The notes under the pieces are model-generated. The model worked only from the letters and a program-made list of their open reading frames with translations. It had not been told where the DNA came from and did not search any database. The position numbers were made by a program, and so were the translations under genes. A DNA stretch of 43,151 nt from Porphyromonadaceae bacterium (lineage in GTDB: Bacteria > Bacteroidota > Bacteroidia > Bacteroidales > Paludibacteraceae): contig JAAYIT010000321.1 of NCBI GenBank assembly GCA_012523295.1, forward strand, positions 1 to 43,151, in the 5' to 3' direction. Positions 24,794 to 34,622 of this stretch are shown one piece after another; the first letter of the stretch is position 1; the number at the start of each line of letters is the position of its first letter.

Positions 24794-27229
24794 ATGAGAA
24801 AGTTAAGTCTTTTCACGCTGCTGATGTTGTCTATTTTTGCCATTTCAGCACAAAACTCCATTCGTGGAAAAGTAATCGATGAAAACAACCAGGCGCTGAT
24901 TGGAGCGGTTGTTACATTAAAACAAACTAATGAAAGCGTTATCACCAATCGTCAGGGAGAATTTGAATTCAACAACCTGACTGACTACGCCTATTCCCTT
25001 GCAGCTAAGTACATAGGTTACGAAAATGTAGAACAAATCGTACAAACCGGCTCATCTACTACCATAAAAATGGATGACCAAAAAAGCGTTTCGCTTGATG
25101 AAATCACGGTTTCTGCCATTCGTGCCGGTGAGCATTCGCCCGTAGCCTACGCCAATGTATCAAAAGATGAAATCAATAAGCGTAATCTGGGACAAGACTT
25201 ACCTTATCTGCTTTCATTAACTCCCTCAATGATAGTCACTTCTGATGCGGGAACGGGAATCGGATATACAGGATTCCGAATTAGAGGTACGGATGCAAAC
25301 CGAATAAATGTAACCATTAACGGCGTACCGCTCAACGACAGTGAATCACACGGAATCTTCTTGGTGAATATGCCCGATTTTGCTTCTTCAGTAAATTCTG
25401 TACAGGTACAACGTGGTGTAGGAACATCTACAAACGGAGCCGCCGCTTTTGGTGCAAGTATCAATATGCAAACCGAGATGCTGAATCCGAGCGCATATGC
25501 TGAACTCGGGACGTCTGTCGGCTCATTTGGAACAATGAAAAATACAGTGAAAGCCGGTACGGGCTTGATTAACGGATTTGCCGTAGATGCACGGCTTTCG
25601 AATCTGGTTTCGGACGGATATATTGACCGCGCGTATGTGAAAATGAAATCATACTTTGTCTCTGCCGGTTATTATGGCGAAAACACAATGCTGAAATTTA
25701 TCACATTCGGCGGGAATCAAAAAACCCACCAAGCCTGGAATGGTGTAGATCTGGATTTGGTAGCGAGCGATCCAAGTAAATATACTCGTTCGTATAATGA
25801 AATCGGGATATATACCGCTCCAGATGGTAAAGAGAAGTATTTTGACCAAACCGACAATTACAATCAAACACACTACCAGCTTCATTTTGTTCATGCGCTG
25901 AATCCTAATCTAAACATAAATGCCGCGCTTCATTACACACGCGGAATCGGGTTTTATGAAGATTATAAAAGCAAAAGAAAATACAAAGAATATGATATGA
26001 CACCGGCTGTGGTGAACGGCGAGACGTTAGATAAAACGGATTTGGTTCGTCAAAAATGGTTAGATAATCATTTTGGAGGTGCAACTTTTTCATTGAATTA
26101 TAAATTAGAAAAACTTGCGTTTACCCTTGGTGGAGCGGGAAATAAATACTTTGGAGACCATTACGGATTCGTTAAATGGGCATTATTCCCAAATAATCTG
26201 GATGTTAATCACCGATATTATTTCAACAAATCAACGAAAACCGACTTCAATGTCTTCACAAAAGCAAGTTACTTAATTACCGACCAATTGAACGTATTCG
26301 TTGATTTGCAGTACCGCAACATCGTACACGATATGCAAGGAATAAACGATAATTTTGATGATAAAACGGGGAAATTGCAAGATATTACACAGCGTCATCC
26401 GTTCAATTTCTTTAATCCTAAGCTGGGGGTGAGTTATCAATTTGACAGTAAAAACAGTACATTTGCTTCATTTGCCATGGCCAACAGAGAGCCGAACAGG
26501 AACAACTACACTGATGCGGGACCGAACGAATTTCCAACGCATGAAACACTCTATGACACAGAAATAGGCTACAAATATCTTTCTCCCCATTTTAGTGTCG
26601 GTGCGAATGCCTATTACATGTCCTACAAAAATCAACTTATTCTTACCGGGAAACTGAGTGAAATCGGTGAAGCGCTCACAACCAATATCCCGGAAAGCTA
26701 CCGAGCGGGAATTGAATTGATGGCAGGTGCAAAAATAGTTAACGGGCTTCGCTGGGACGGAAACGTGAATTTGAGCCAAAATAAAATTAAAAATTTCACG
26801 GAATACGTGGATGAATATGATGCGGATTGGAATTGGATCGGGACAAAAGAGAATTTCTTTCAAACAACCGATATTTCATACTCACCAAACGTGGTGGCAA
26901 ACAGCATTTTCAGCTATGAAATCAAAGGATTCGAGACGGCGCTTTACTCCACATATGTGGGCAGGCAATTCATTGACAATACTTCGGAATTGAACCGCGC
27001 CATTGACCCGTATTTTGTGAATAATCTCCGATTAGGATATTCTTGGAAAATGAGTAAAATCCGCGCCATTGACTTCAACTTGTTAGTAAACAACCTGTTC
27101 AATACCGAGTACGAAACAAATGGATGGAATTGGTACACTTATTATTTGGGAGGAGAGAGAATTAACGAAAAACGTTATTTCCCGCAAGCAGGAATTAATT
27201 TCTTGTTTTCTACGACAATAAGACTATAA
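24794..27229 (+). CDS. TonB-dependent receptor, probably for thiamine or a precursor
   Basis: An 811-residue outer-membrane receptor. A signal peptide comes first (MRKLSLFTLLMLSIFAISA, cut before QN). Then a carboxypeptidase-regulatory-like beta-sandwich (about 22-100, IRGKVIDENNQALIGAVV), a plug domain (about 107-230, with GFRIRGTDANRINVTINGVPLND and VQRGVGTSTNGAAAFG) and a 22-strand-type barrel to the C-terminal aromatic-rich strand (NFLFSTTIRL). There is no SusD partner, so it is not a glycan SusC/D pair. The TPP riboswitch directly upstream makes thiamine, or a thiamine precursor, the likely cargo; such receptors are known from the CFB group. No inner-membrane thiamine transporter follows. 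An intrinsic terminator closes the unit. Confidence 0.9.
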   Translation: MRKLSLFTLLMLSIFAISAQNSIRGKVIDENNQALIGAVVTLKQTNESVITNRQGEFEFNNLTDYAYSLAAKYIGYENVEQIVQTGSSTTIKMDDQKSVSLDEITVSAIRAGEHSPVAYANVSKDEINKRNLGQDLPYLLSLTPSMIVTSDAGTGIGYTGFRIRGTDANRINVTINGVPLNDSESHGIFLVNMPDFASSVNSVQVQRGVGTSTNGAAAFGASINMQTEMLNPSAYAELGTSVGSFGTMKNTVKAGTGLINGFAVDARLSNLVSDGYIDRAYVKMKSYFVSAGYYGENTMLKFITFGGNQKTHQAWNGVDLDLVASDPSKYTRSYNEIGIYTAPDGKEKYFDQTDNYNQTHYQLHFVHALNPNLNINAALHYTRGIGFYEDYKSKRKYKEYDMTPAVVNGETLDKTDLVRQKWLDNHFGGATFSLNYKLEKLAFTLGGAGNKYFGDHYGFVKWALFPNNLDVNHRYYFNKSTKTDFNVFTKASYLITDQLNVFVDLQYRNIVHDMQGINDNFDDKTGKLQDITQRHPFNFFNPKLGVSYQFDSKNSTFASFAMANREPNRNNYTDAGPNEFPTHETLYDTEIGYKYLSPHFSVGANAYYMSYKNQLILTGKLSEIGEALTTNIPESYRAGIELMAGAKIVNGLRWDGNVNLSQNKIKNFTEYVDEYDADWNWIGTKENFFQTTDISYSPNVVANSIFSYEIKGFETALYSTYVGRQFIDNTSELNRAIDPYFVNNLRLGYSWKMSKIRAIDFNLLVNNLFNTEYETNGWNWYTYYLGGERINEKRYFPQAGINFLFSTTIRL

Positions 27230-27261
27230 AAAGAGCTTTATTTCGTTTATTTTTTGTTGAG

Positions 27262-27300
27262 AAACGGATTCTGAAAAAATTCAGAGTCCGTTTATTATCT
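27262..27300 (+). terminator. Intrinsic terminator of the receptor gene
   Basis: A 13-bp stem AAACGGATTCTGA/TCAGAGTCCGTTT (27262-27274 and 27281-27293, one G-U pair, loop AAAAAT) followed by TTATTATCTT. It lies 33 bases after the stop. The remaining spacer to 27493 shows nothing else. Confidence 0.85.
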
Positions 27301-27493
27301 TATTCATTACAAGGCTACGCTTCTAAAAATCTTATCCCCAATATTAACAATAACTCCCCATACCATCCATCGGAATCGGTGATACACGCTTCAAAAGAGA
27401 GAACTTAGACGTATTACAAACTGCAAATATGGGGTATAGACTTGAAGAACACTTTATTATACAACTGTATTTCAGCGAATTACAAACTTGAAA

Positions 27494-30442
27494 TCATTCC
27501 AAAACCTCCCTCATCGCTTCCACACTCATCGTTCCACTCACCACAACTTGCAAAAGTTCAGATTTATTTTGTTGCAATTGATGTATTTTTTCTTCCACCG
27601 AATTTTTTGTAATAAAACGATAAAGCGTCACCTTTTTATCTTGTCCAATCCGGTGCGCACGACTTACGGCTTGCATCTCAGCAGCCGGATTCCACCACGG
27701 ATCAAGGATGAAAACATAATCTGCTGTTGTGAGATTCAGCCCCGTACCACCGGCTTTCAGCGAAATAAAGAACACACTGATTTCTTCGTTTTGATTAAAT
27801 CGATCTATCTCAGTTTCACGGTTCGTTGTGCTTCCGGTGAGCCACGCGTACTTCCAATTTTGGGTGTCAAAGTAATCGGCTACCAATCTTAGATGCTTTA
27901 CAAAAGATGAGAATATCAATACTTTATGTCCTTCTGAAATCAAAATTTCTACGTGTTCAATAATTTGCTCGAATTTTCCGCTACTTCCTGTATACTCCGG
28001 AATAGAAATAATCGGGTGATTGGCAATAAGTCGCAATTTTGTCAGCGCGGTCAGTGTAGTGACATTCCGAGACGCGCTATCTTTTATCTCGGAAAATTGT
28101 TCTAAAATTGCATTTCGAGCTTTGTTTTTCTCTTCAAAATAAACGCTTGACTGCTCCTCGCTCATTTCACAATACCGAATTTCTTCTGTCAATGGAGGAA
28201 GTTCCTTCACCACATCTTCTTTTAACCTTTTGAGAATAAACGGATTGATTATTTTCAAAAGCGTTGATTTCGTTTTTTCAACAGTTATGACATCTTCTTC
28301 TTTGAATCGTCGCTGAAAACCGGAAAGCGTGCCGAGGATACCGTCATTCAGGAAGTCCATTTGTGCCCAGAGATCAGTGAGCGAATTTTCAATTGGCGTA
28401 CCTGTAAGCACAAGTTTGTATCGCGACTGAAGTTGTTTTGCGCATTGAAATGTCTGTGATGCAGGATTTTTAATGTATTGACTTTCATCCAAAATCACAT
28501 ATTGGAAATGATATAATGCAAGGAATTCAATATCCTGACGCATTATGCCATAGGTGGTTAACACAATATCATAATCGGAAATCCATTCATTGAAAATTTC
28601 ATTTGAAACCCTGTCAATTCCTGTATGAATATACACTTTTAGTGTAGGAGCAAATTTCTGAAGTTCATTATGCCAGTTGAAAATCAGCGATGTCGGCATT
28701 ACAATAAGTGAAGGCGGTACGAAATCGAGTTTAATCGGATTTATATCATTGGAAATATCTTCTTCAAATTCGTCAAAAAGTGAAAGCTGTATTTCATTGT
28801 TTTTTTGTGATTTTCCGTATAGATTCTTCTTAGATAATTTTTTAATCGAATTCCGATTTTCAGGATAATTATACAGCAGTAACGCTATGGTTTGTAGCGT
28901 TTTACCTAAGCCCATATCATCTGCCAGACATCCGCCAAAGTTTTGTTCTTGAAGTTGGACCAACCACCGAAAACCATCTTTTTGATACGGTCGGAGCGTG
29001 GCTTGTAAAGTTTCAGGTATCTCAAATGCCGATTTTCTGATTTTTACTTCGTTTTCAATATCCCATTTTTCTATCAGTTCAAGAATTCGAAAATGAAACA
29101 TTCTCAGTTGGATATGTTGTTGTGAAATTTTCCCAAAACGAAACAACTCCGTGTACCTCGAAAACCATTCAATAGGAAGAATAGCAATACTTCCATCAGG
29201 CAAAACATACTCTCGATTCTTATTCAGAATGTGGTTCTTGAAATTGGCAAAAGGTATCTCAACTTCATCAAAGCGAACAGAACCCCTGATGTCAAACCAG
29301 TCTTGATTTCGCCCAACATCTAAATTCAAGCTGATTTCTCCCGTAAAATAGCGCAATTTCGAGAAATTTTGCTTCAACTCAAATTTCTTTAACAATTCTT
29401 GATTGCTATTGATCCATTCAATTATACGAAACGAATTTTCATTCTCAAAATTGGCTTCTTTCACACAAAATTGACTCGAAGCATTTTGAGATAACCCACT
29501 ATTTTCTAACAATTTAATATGATTCAGCTCCCATTCTTCATCGCGAAAAAAATATTTTATTCCGGGAGGATCAACCTCATTATCTAACTCGACTACCTTC
29601 ACATAAGGCTGATCAATTTCGAACTTTTTATTTCCATACAAAAACTGCAAACGCAAAACAGGCTCACCTTTTAACGATGTTTCCAAATAAAGCAACGCTT
29701 TTGGCTGATAATGAATTTCAGAAATATCAAATCCTTCGGCAACAACATCGTAATCTTTTACGCATTTAGTAACAAATTTTCGGATATATTCAGATACGTT
29801 TTTTTGTGGAACTTCAATATGTTCTTTTGTAAAGAAAGGTAGGAGCTTCTTCTCGTCTATATCTGAAAACTCATGTAACTGATTGTCTATGACAATGATG
29901 GCGGGAGAAGCACAGAGAGTTAAATATTTTTTTCCGAAAATTTGGACAATAATGTCGCCATTTCGAATAACCGTTTTATAGGTGAATTTTTCTAATTGGC
30001 TAAACAGAAATACCATTTTCGAATTTTGAGAAAACAACTGAATGCATTTCTCAATATGAAAAGTTCTATTTTTTACACTTTCACGAACGAAAATTGGGAT
30101 AGATTCGGTTTTTGCAAGCTTTAAAATCTCTCTGTGGCGTGCTTCAATCAACGGACGAATATACCGCTCAATAGTGTCTTGTTGCACTTTTCGGATAAAA
30201 TCAACCGATTTTTTCTCACGAGAATATAATCTCATCAAGACAGCATCTGAATATTTTTCAGTCAAGCGTACAACTTGCTTTTCGATATCATTCAATTTTG
30301 AAAATCCGATTAGCGAAGAACGAGCAATTTCGACAAACTCAAATAAACCGGAACTTTCCTTAATTGAGGTGAAAATCGGTTGTAAAACATTGCCAAATTT
30401 CGGGTGGGAAACAATTGTCAGTATGAGCTTTTCGTCAGACAT
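27494..30442 (-). CDS. SNF2-family (Swi2/Snf2) DNA helicase/ATPase
   Basis: A 982-residue SF2 ATPase. The N-terminal ~450 residues have no clear motif and match the poorly defined accessory part of bacterial SNF2 proteins. The ATPase core begins near 490: QKDGFRWLVQL, Walker A DDMGLGKT (about 507-514), Walker B DESQ (about 650), motif III LTGTPIENSLTDLW and the C-terminal helicase lobe with KVLIFSSF and SRAHRIGQDKK (about 925). DESQ replaces the more common DEAQ/DEAH, a conservative change seen in bacterial members. It probably moves along double-stranded DNA or remodels protein-DNA complexes; the partner is unknown (RNA polymerase recycling like RapA is one possibility). The start ATG directly abuts the stop of the RsmI-like gene (TAAATG), so the two are coupled. 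Confidence 0.9.
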   Translation of the reverse strand: MSDEKLILTIVSHPKFGNVLQPIFTSIKESSGLFEFVEIARSSLIGFSKLNDIEKQVVRLTEKYSDAVLMRLYSREKKSVDFIRKVQQDTIERYIRPLIEARHREILKLAKTESIPIFVRESVKNRTFHIEKCIQLFSQNSKMVFLFSQLEKFTYKTVIRNGDIIVQIFGKKYLTLCASPAIIVIDNQLHEFSDIDEKKLLPFFTKEHIEVPQKNVSEYIRKFVTKCVKDYDVVAEGFDISEIHYQPKALLYLETSLKGEPVLRLQFLYGNKKFEIDQPYVKVVELDNEVDPPGIKYFFRDEEWELNHIKLLENSGLSQNASSQFCVKEANFENENSFRIIEWINSNQELLKKFELKQNFSKLRYFTGEISLNLDVGRNQDWFDIRGSVRFDEVEIPFANFKNHILNKNREYVLPDGSIAILPIEWFSRYTELFRFGKISQQHIQLRMFHFRILELIEKWDIENEVKIRKSAFEIPETLQATLRPYQKDGFRWLVQLQEQNFGGCLADDMGLGKTLQTIALLLYNYPENRNSIKKLSKKNLYGKSQKNNEIQLSLFDEFEEDISNDINPIKLDFVPPSLIVMPTSLIFNWHNELQKFAPTLKVYIHTGIDRVSNEIFNEWISDYDIVLTTYGIMRQDIEFLALYHFQYVILDESQYIKNPASQTFQCAKQLQSRYKLVLTGTPIENSLTDLWAQMDFLNDGILGTLSGFQRRFKEEDVITVEKTKSTLLKIINPFILKRLKEDVVKELPPLTEEIRYCEMSEEQSSVYFEEKNKARNAILEQFSEIKDSASRNVTTLTALTKLRLIANHPIISIPEYTGSSGKFEQIIEHVEILISEGHKVLIFSSFVKHLRLVADYFDTQNWKYAWLTGSTTNRETEIDRFNQNEEISVFFISLKAGGTGLNLTTADYVFILDPWWNPAAEMQAVSRAHRIGQDKKVTLYRFITKNSVEEKIHQLQQNKSELLQVVVSGTMSVEAMREVLE

Positions 30443-31198
30443 TTATTTGTATAGTAAAAATATACAAGGTCTTTTATTCAAATCCGGTTTTTGCTTTTTC
30501 CAGGCAGAAATCGGTTTTGTTATGATCATCTCTGAATCGAGGGTGATGTCCACAGCAATACAAAGTTTGGTGTTAGGTTGGCAGGTGGCGAGAATATCAT
30601 CGAGCATTTTCATATTGCGGTAAGGAGTTTCTATGAAAATTTGAGTTTGATTTTCACCATAGATGCGACTTTCCATTTTCTTCAACGCTTTAATCCTTTC
30701 TGCCTGTTGCACAGGCAAGTAGCCGAGAAAAGCAAAACTTTGTCCGTTAAATCCCGACGCCATGAGAGAAAGCAAAATGGAAGAAGGTCCGACAAGCGGC
30801 ACAACGGTGAAATTCTGTGCCTGTGCCAATGCAACCACATCCGCTCCCGGATCGGCTATGGCCGGACAACCCGCGTCGGAGATTATTCCCATATCATTCC
30901 CGGCTTTAAGTGGCTTCAGAAATGTGGTTATTTCATCAGGTTTCGTATGCTGATTCAGCTCAAAAAAGGTTAGCTCGTCAATATTGATTTCCCGATTTAC
31001 TTTTTTCAGGAATCGACGAGCGGAACGAAGATTTTCGACAATAAAATAACGAACATGAGAGATAATCTCGGTGTTTCCGGCAGGCAAGATTTTGGATAAA
31101 TCACTGCTGTCACCCAGCGTGCTGGGGATGAGATAAAGAACACCTGCATTATTTCGGTGTGAAGAATTACTATTGTCAGAGATTTTCAGGTTACTCAT
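30443..31198 (-). CDS. RsmI-like SAM-dependent methyltransferase (tetrapyrrole methylase fold)
   Basis: A 251-residue protein of the tetrapyrrole-methylase fold. ISDAGCPAIADPG (about 105-117) matches the SAM-binding SDAGTPxISDPG of RsmI, and VVPLVGPSSILLSLMASG and ETPYRN are also RsmI-like. The N-terminus differs: LYLIPSTLGDSSDL in place of VPTPIGNLxD, and no AEDTRxT motif; ENLRSARRFLKKV stands there instead. It is therefore likely a Bacteroidota paralogue rather than canonical RsmI, which methylates C1402 of 16S rRNA at the 2'-OH; an rRNA target is inferred. It overlaps no neighbour but abuts the SNF2 start. Confidence 0.75.
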   Translation of the reverse strand: MSNLKISDNSNSSHRNNAGVLYLIPSTLGDSSDLSKILPAGNTEIISHVRYFIVENLRSARRFLKKVNREINIDELTFFELNQHTKPDEITTFLKPLKAGNDMGIISDAGCPAIADPGADVVALAQAQNFTVVPLVGPSSILLSLMASGFNGQSFAFLGYLPVQQAERIKALKKMESRIYGENQTQIFIETPYRNMKMLDDILATCQPNTKLCIAVDITLDSEMIITKPISAWKKQKPDLNKRPCIFLLYK

Positions 31199-31234
31199 TT
31201 GATTATAAATTCAAAGATTAATTATGAACTTTCA

Positions 31235-31510
31235 TCAGATTAGCTCATCCTCTCCGTAATCTTCTTCGTACTCATCATCGTCAATTTCAAACTCTAAATC
31301 TTCACTGTCATCGTCTTCATCGTAATAATCGTGGCTTTCACAATCTTCATCTACGCTAAAAATTATGTCTTCAACAATTTGATTTACTAATTCAAAGAAG
31401 TCGCCTTGCAGAAAATCTCCATTAATCAGGGTTATTGATTCTATGTTTTCATCAAAAGAGCTCTGGATAGCTTCTTCTAATTCGCGTCGGGTCAAAAGTA
31501 ATCGTTTCAT
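31235..31510 (-). CDS. Small acidic protein of unknown function
   Basis: A 91-residue frame inside the minus-strand operon, 52 bases after the ABC-F gene and 36 before the methyltransferase. I do not recognise it. The first ~50 residues look foldable (MKRLLLTRRELEEAIQSSF, then ITLINGDFLQGDFFELVNQIVEDIIF); the last ~40 are almost all Asp, Glu and Tyr. No signal peptide or membrane segment. The start ATG is not preceded by a ribosome binding site, as usual in the phylum. Placement, size and codon use suggest a real gene. The acidic tail could mimic nucleic acid or bind metal or a basic partner, but this is speculation. Confidence 0.6.
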   Translation of the reverse strand: MKRLLLTRRELEEAIQSSFDENIESITLINGDFLQGDFFELVNQIVEDIIFSVDEDCESHDYYDEDDDSEDLEFEIDDDEYEEDYGEDELI

Positions 31511-31562
31511 TTTTATTTGCTGTTTATATGTGTTGTTTTCAACTTCTCGGTGCTCAAATGGG

Positions 31563-33509
31563 TCAAAGTACAGACATTTTCAACTCCTCTAATTCCTCGG
31601 CCAATATTTCCCACTCATACATTTTCTGCTCCAATTCCCGCTCTTTCTTTTGCAAAAGCATAATAAATTCAGGATCGGATGCTTTTTCAGGATTCTCAAG
31701 CTGAGATTGCATTTCGGATATTTCGTTTTCGAGTTTTTCGATAGCATTTTCAGTCAAGTGGACATCTTTCTCTGCTTTTCGAATTTTTCTGTTTAATTCC
31801 TTACGGGCTTCGTAGGATAGTTTGTTTTCTGAAACTTCTTTCTCTGCCGGTGCTTCAACAATGGTAGTTTGAGATTGACTTAATCCTAATTCGCTCAAGT
31901 TTTCTATTTTCTTCTTTTTCAAAAATTCATAAATACCGCCCATATGCTCCCGCACTTTCTTGTTGCCGAATTCGTATATCTTTGAAACCAATCCATCTAA
32001 AAACTCTCTATCGTGTGAAACAATAATTGCAGTTCCATCAAACGCTTTGATGGCTTCTTTCAGCACATCTTTTGAACGCATATCCAAGTGATTTGTCGGC
32101 TCGTCAAGAATAAGCAGATTAACCGGCTCGAGCAACAAACGAATCATTGCCAAACGGCTTCTTTCACCTCCCGAAAGTACTTTCACGCGTTTATCCGATG
32201 CTTCTCCTCCAAACATAAACGCTCCCAAAACATCCCGAATTTTGGTACGAATATCGCCTACCGCTACATGATCAATTGTCTGAAAAACTGTCAGATTCTC
32301 ATCTAAAAGCGCTGCCTGGTTTTGTGCAAAATATCCGATTTTTACATTGTGCCCAAGTTTCAGTATGCCGGAATAGCTGATTTCATCTAAAATACATTTC
32401 ACTAACGTACTTTTACCTTCACCATTTTTCCCAACAAAAGCTACTTTTTCTCCGCGATTTACAATCAACCCGATATTTTCCAAAACCAAATGATCTCCGT
32501 AAGTTTTTGAAAGATTTTCAATTTCAACCGGAATGGACCCTGAACGAGGCGAGGGCGGAAATTTCAAGCTCAATCGTGATGTATCTTCCAAGTCAACTTC
32601 TATTCGTTCGAGTTTTTCAAGTTGTTTGATACGAGATTGAACTTGAACAGCTTTGGTCGCTTTGTAACGAAAACGTTCGATAAAATCTTCAGTATCTTGA
32701 ATCATTTTCTGTTGGTTTTCATAAGCTCTTACCTGCTGCTCATGACGCTCTTTTCGAAGCTCGACATATTTCGAGTAGTTGGTATTGTAATCGTAAATTC
32801 TACCAAGTGAAATCTCAATCGTACGATTTGTTACTGCATCAATAAACGCTCTATCGTGCGATACGAGCAAAACAGCGCTGCCCGAATTCATAAGGAAATT
32901 CTCAAGCCACTGAATACTTTCAATATCTAAATGATTGGTTGGCTCATCTAACAGCAACACATCGGGGTCTTGAAGCAAAATCTTAGCTAACTCAATGCGC
33001 ATGCGCCACCCGCCACTAAACTCTGAACACTGCCGATCAAAATCTTTTCTCAAGAATCCCAGTCCGAGCAAGGTTTTTTCTATTTCAGCCTGGAAGTTTC
33101 CCGGATTTATGATTCTAAAATGCTCGCTTGCACGACTATGCTTTTCGATTAATTCTAAATACTCCGGGCTATCGTAATCGGTACGTGTAGCCATTTCATT
33201 AGCATATCGCTCAATGTCACTCTGGATTTTTGTAATCTGCAAAAAAGCTTTTTCTGCTTCTTCCATTACGGTGGTTCCTTCATCATGAACCATGTGCTGA
33301 GGGAGGTAGCCGATTGTAAAATCGGAAGGAATAACGATATTGCCCCGAGTGGGTTTCATTATCCCGGCAATAAGCTTTAGAAGAGTAGTTTTTCCCGCTC
33401 CATTTTTACCAACAAGTGCAATTTTATCCTTTGGATTGATAAGAAAACCAATGCTGTCAAACAGCGGAGAGCCGCCAAATTCTACTGTAAGTTGTTCTAT
33501 GGAGATCAT
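31563..33509 (-). CDS. ABC-F family ATPase
   Basis: A 648-residue soluble protein of two fused ABC domains without membrane helices, the ABC-F layout of ribosome-associated ATPases. First domain: Walker A GKNGAGKT (34-41), signature FSGGWRMRIELA and LLLDEPTNHLD. Between them is the linker rich in Arg, Lys, Glu (about 240-300) characteristic of the P-site interaction motif. Second domain: GKNGEGKS, LSGGERSRLA, LILDEPTNHLD. A C-terminal coiled coil (about 560-645) closes it, as in Uup. Members bind the E site or resist ribosome-targeting antibiotics; the subfamily cannot be told. Its start is 15 bases after the transferase gene, so it is in the same transcript. Confidence 0.92.
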   Translation of the reverse strand: MISIEQLTVEFGGSPLFDSIGFLINPKDKIALVGKNGAGKTTLLKLIAGIMKPTRGNIVIPSDFTIGYLPQHMVHDEGTTVMEEAEKAFLQITKIQSDIERYANEMATRTDYDSPEYLELIEKHSRASEHFRIINPGNFQAEIEKTLLGLGFLRKDFDRQCSEFSGGWRMRIELAKILLQDPDVLLLDEPTNHLDIESIQWLENFLMNSGSAVLLVSHDRAFIDAVTNRTIEISLGRIYDYNTNYSKYVELRKERHEQQVRAYENQQKMIQDTEDFIERFRYKATKAVQVQSRIKQLEKLERIEVDLEDTSRLSLKFPPSPRSGSIPVEIENLSKTYGDHLVLENIGLIVNRGEKVAFVGKNGEGKSTLVKCILDEISYSGILKLGHNVKIGYFAQNQAALLDENLTVFQTIDHVAVGDIRTKIRDVLGAFMFGGEASDKRVKVLSGGERSRLAMIRLLLEPVNLLILDEPTNHLDMRSKDVLKEAIKAFDGTAIIVSHDREFLDGLVSKIYEFGNKKVREHMGGIYEFLKKKKIENLSELGLSQSQTTIVEAPAEKEVSENKLSYEARKELNRKIRKAEKDVHLTENAIEKLENEISEMQSQLENPEKASDPEFIMLLQKKERELEQKMYEWEILAEELEELKMSVL

Positions 33510-33524
33510 TCTTTGTAGGTAAAA

Positions 33525-34616
33525 CTAACTGGGCTTCGACTTTTCAAAATTCTTTTTATCTACCAAAGTCCAAAGCCATTTTGTGAGGAGAGAGCTTAAA
33601 AAAAGTACTATGAAAGCTAAAACCCCATTCGGAAGATTTCTTCCTAAAATTGCTATTATTATGAAAATAATGGAAATTCCCATTAATATAAAAGAAACGC
33701 TTCTGTGTTTCAATCCCAATGAAAGCATCAAGTGATGCACGTGATTTCTATCCGCTTTGAAAGGTGATTGTCCTTTCTTCATTCTGGTAATCATCACCCT
33801 CAATGTATCAAATAACGGCACGATTAGGACTGAAAAAGCAACTGCCGGAGCCGCAATCATATGAAACTTTTCCGGTACTTCGCCGTTAGCGTTCATTTCG
33901 AAAAAAGAAAACACAAAGACTATAATAATGTAGCCAAGAAGCAGCGATCCGGAATCGCCCATAAAGATTTTTTTCTGTTTCGAAAAGACATTGTAAAAGA
34001 AAAACACCACCAACGAGCCAACCATTGCAAAAGCTGTGAGTGCCAAATGATTATGATCGGTAAGATAAAAATAAACTCCAAAAAAGAGTGAATATAAAAT
34101 GCCCAGACCGGATGCTAAACCATCAATACCATCGATTAAGTTCATGGCATTTACTACCACCACAAAAACGAACATTGACAATAAATAACTCCAAATAAAA
34201 GGAATTTCATGAATCCCAAGGAACCCATGAAGACTGGAGATTCTAATATCTGAAATTACAATCAGGAAAAATCCTGCAAGCAATTCACCAAAAAGCTTCC
34301 AAAAAACTTTGATCGTGATTAAATCATCGATAAAACCGACTATCAAAATAATAAATAATCCCAACAGAATAAACTGCAGATTGGAAAGCAAACTGGTAGT
34401 AAACAGAAAAACGGTGAGCAAAAATGAGATAAATATGTTGATTCCGCCTACGTTTGGTATTTCACCACTATGAGATGTACGCTTGTTTGGACTTACTACA
34501 AAGTTATATTTCTTAGCAATGTCAATAACAACGGGCATGAACAAAAATCCGATAATCAAAGAAATTATGGATACAACGAAGGGGAAATTATGTAAAAAGT
34601 CAATGATCTGATTCAT
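33525..34616 (-). CDS. WecA/MraY-family polyprenyl-phosphate sugar-1-phosphate transferase
   Basis: A 363-residue membrane protein with about ten helices. Family motifs: PNKRTSHSGEIPNVGG (about 43-58), NAMNLIDGIDGLASG (about 154-168) with the catalytic Asp pair, FMGDSGSLLLGY (about 218) and KADRNHVHHLM, the HxHH loop of the family. Such enzymes transfer a HexNAc-1-phosphate from UDP to undecaprenyl phosphate, beginning a lipid-linked glycan. The motifs fit the WecA/TagO group rather than MraY of cell-wall synthesis. It starts six bases after the dehydratase gene. It would start the glycan finished by the 13.7-21.6 kb genes (inference). Confidence 0.92.
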   Translation of the reverse strand: MNQIIDFLHNFPFVVSIISLIIGFLFMPVVIDIAKKYNFVVSPNKRTSHSGEIPNVGGINIFISFLLTVFLFTTSLLSNLQFILLGLFIILIVGFIDDLITIKVFWKLFGELLAGFFLIVISDIRISSLHGFLGIHEIPFIWSYLLSMFVFVVVVNAMNLIDGIDGLASGLGILYSLFFGVYFYLTDHNHLALTAFAMVGSLVVFFFYNVFSKQKKIFMGDSGSLLLGYIIIVFVFSFFEMNANGEVPEKFHMIAAPAVAFSVLIVPLFDTLRVMITRMKKGQSPFKADRNHVHHLMLSLGLKHRSVSFILMGISIIFIIIAILGRNLPNGVLAFIVLFLSSLLTKWLWTLVDKKNFEKSKPS

Positions 34617-34622
34617 CAGTTC

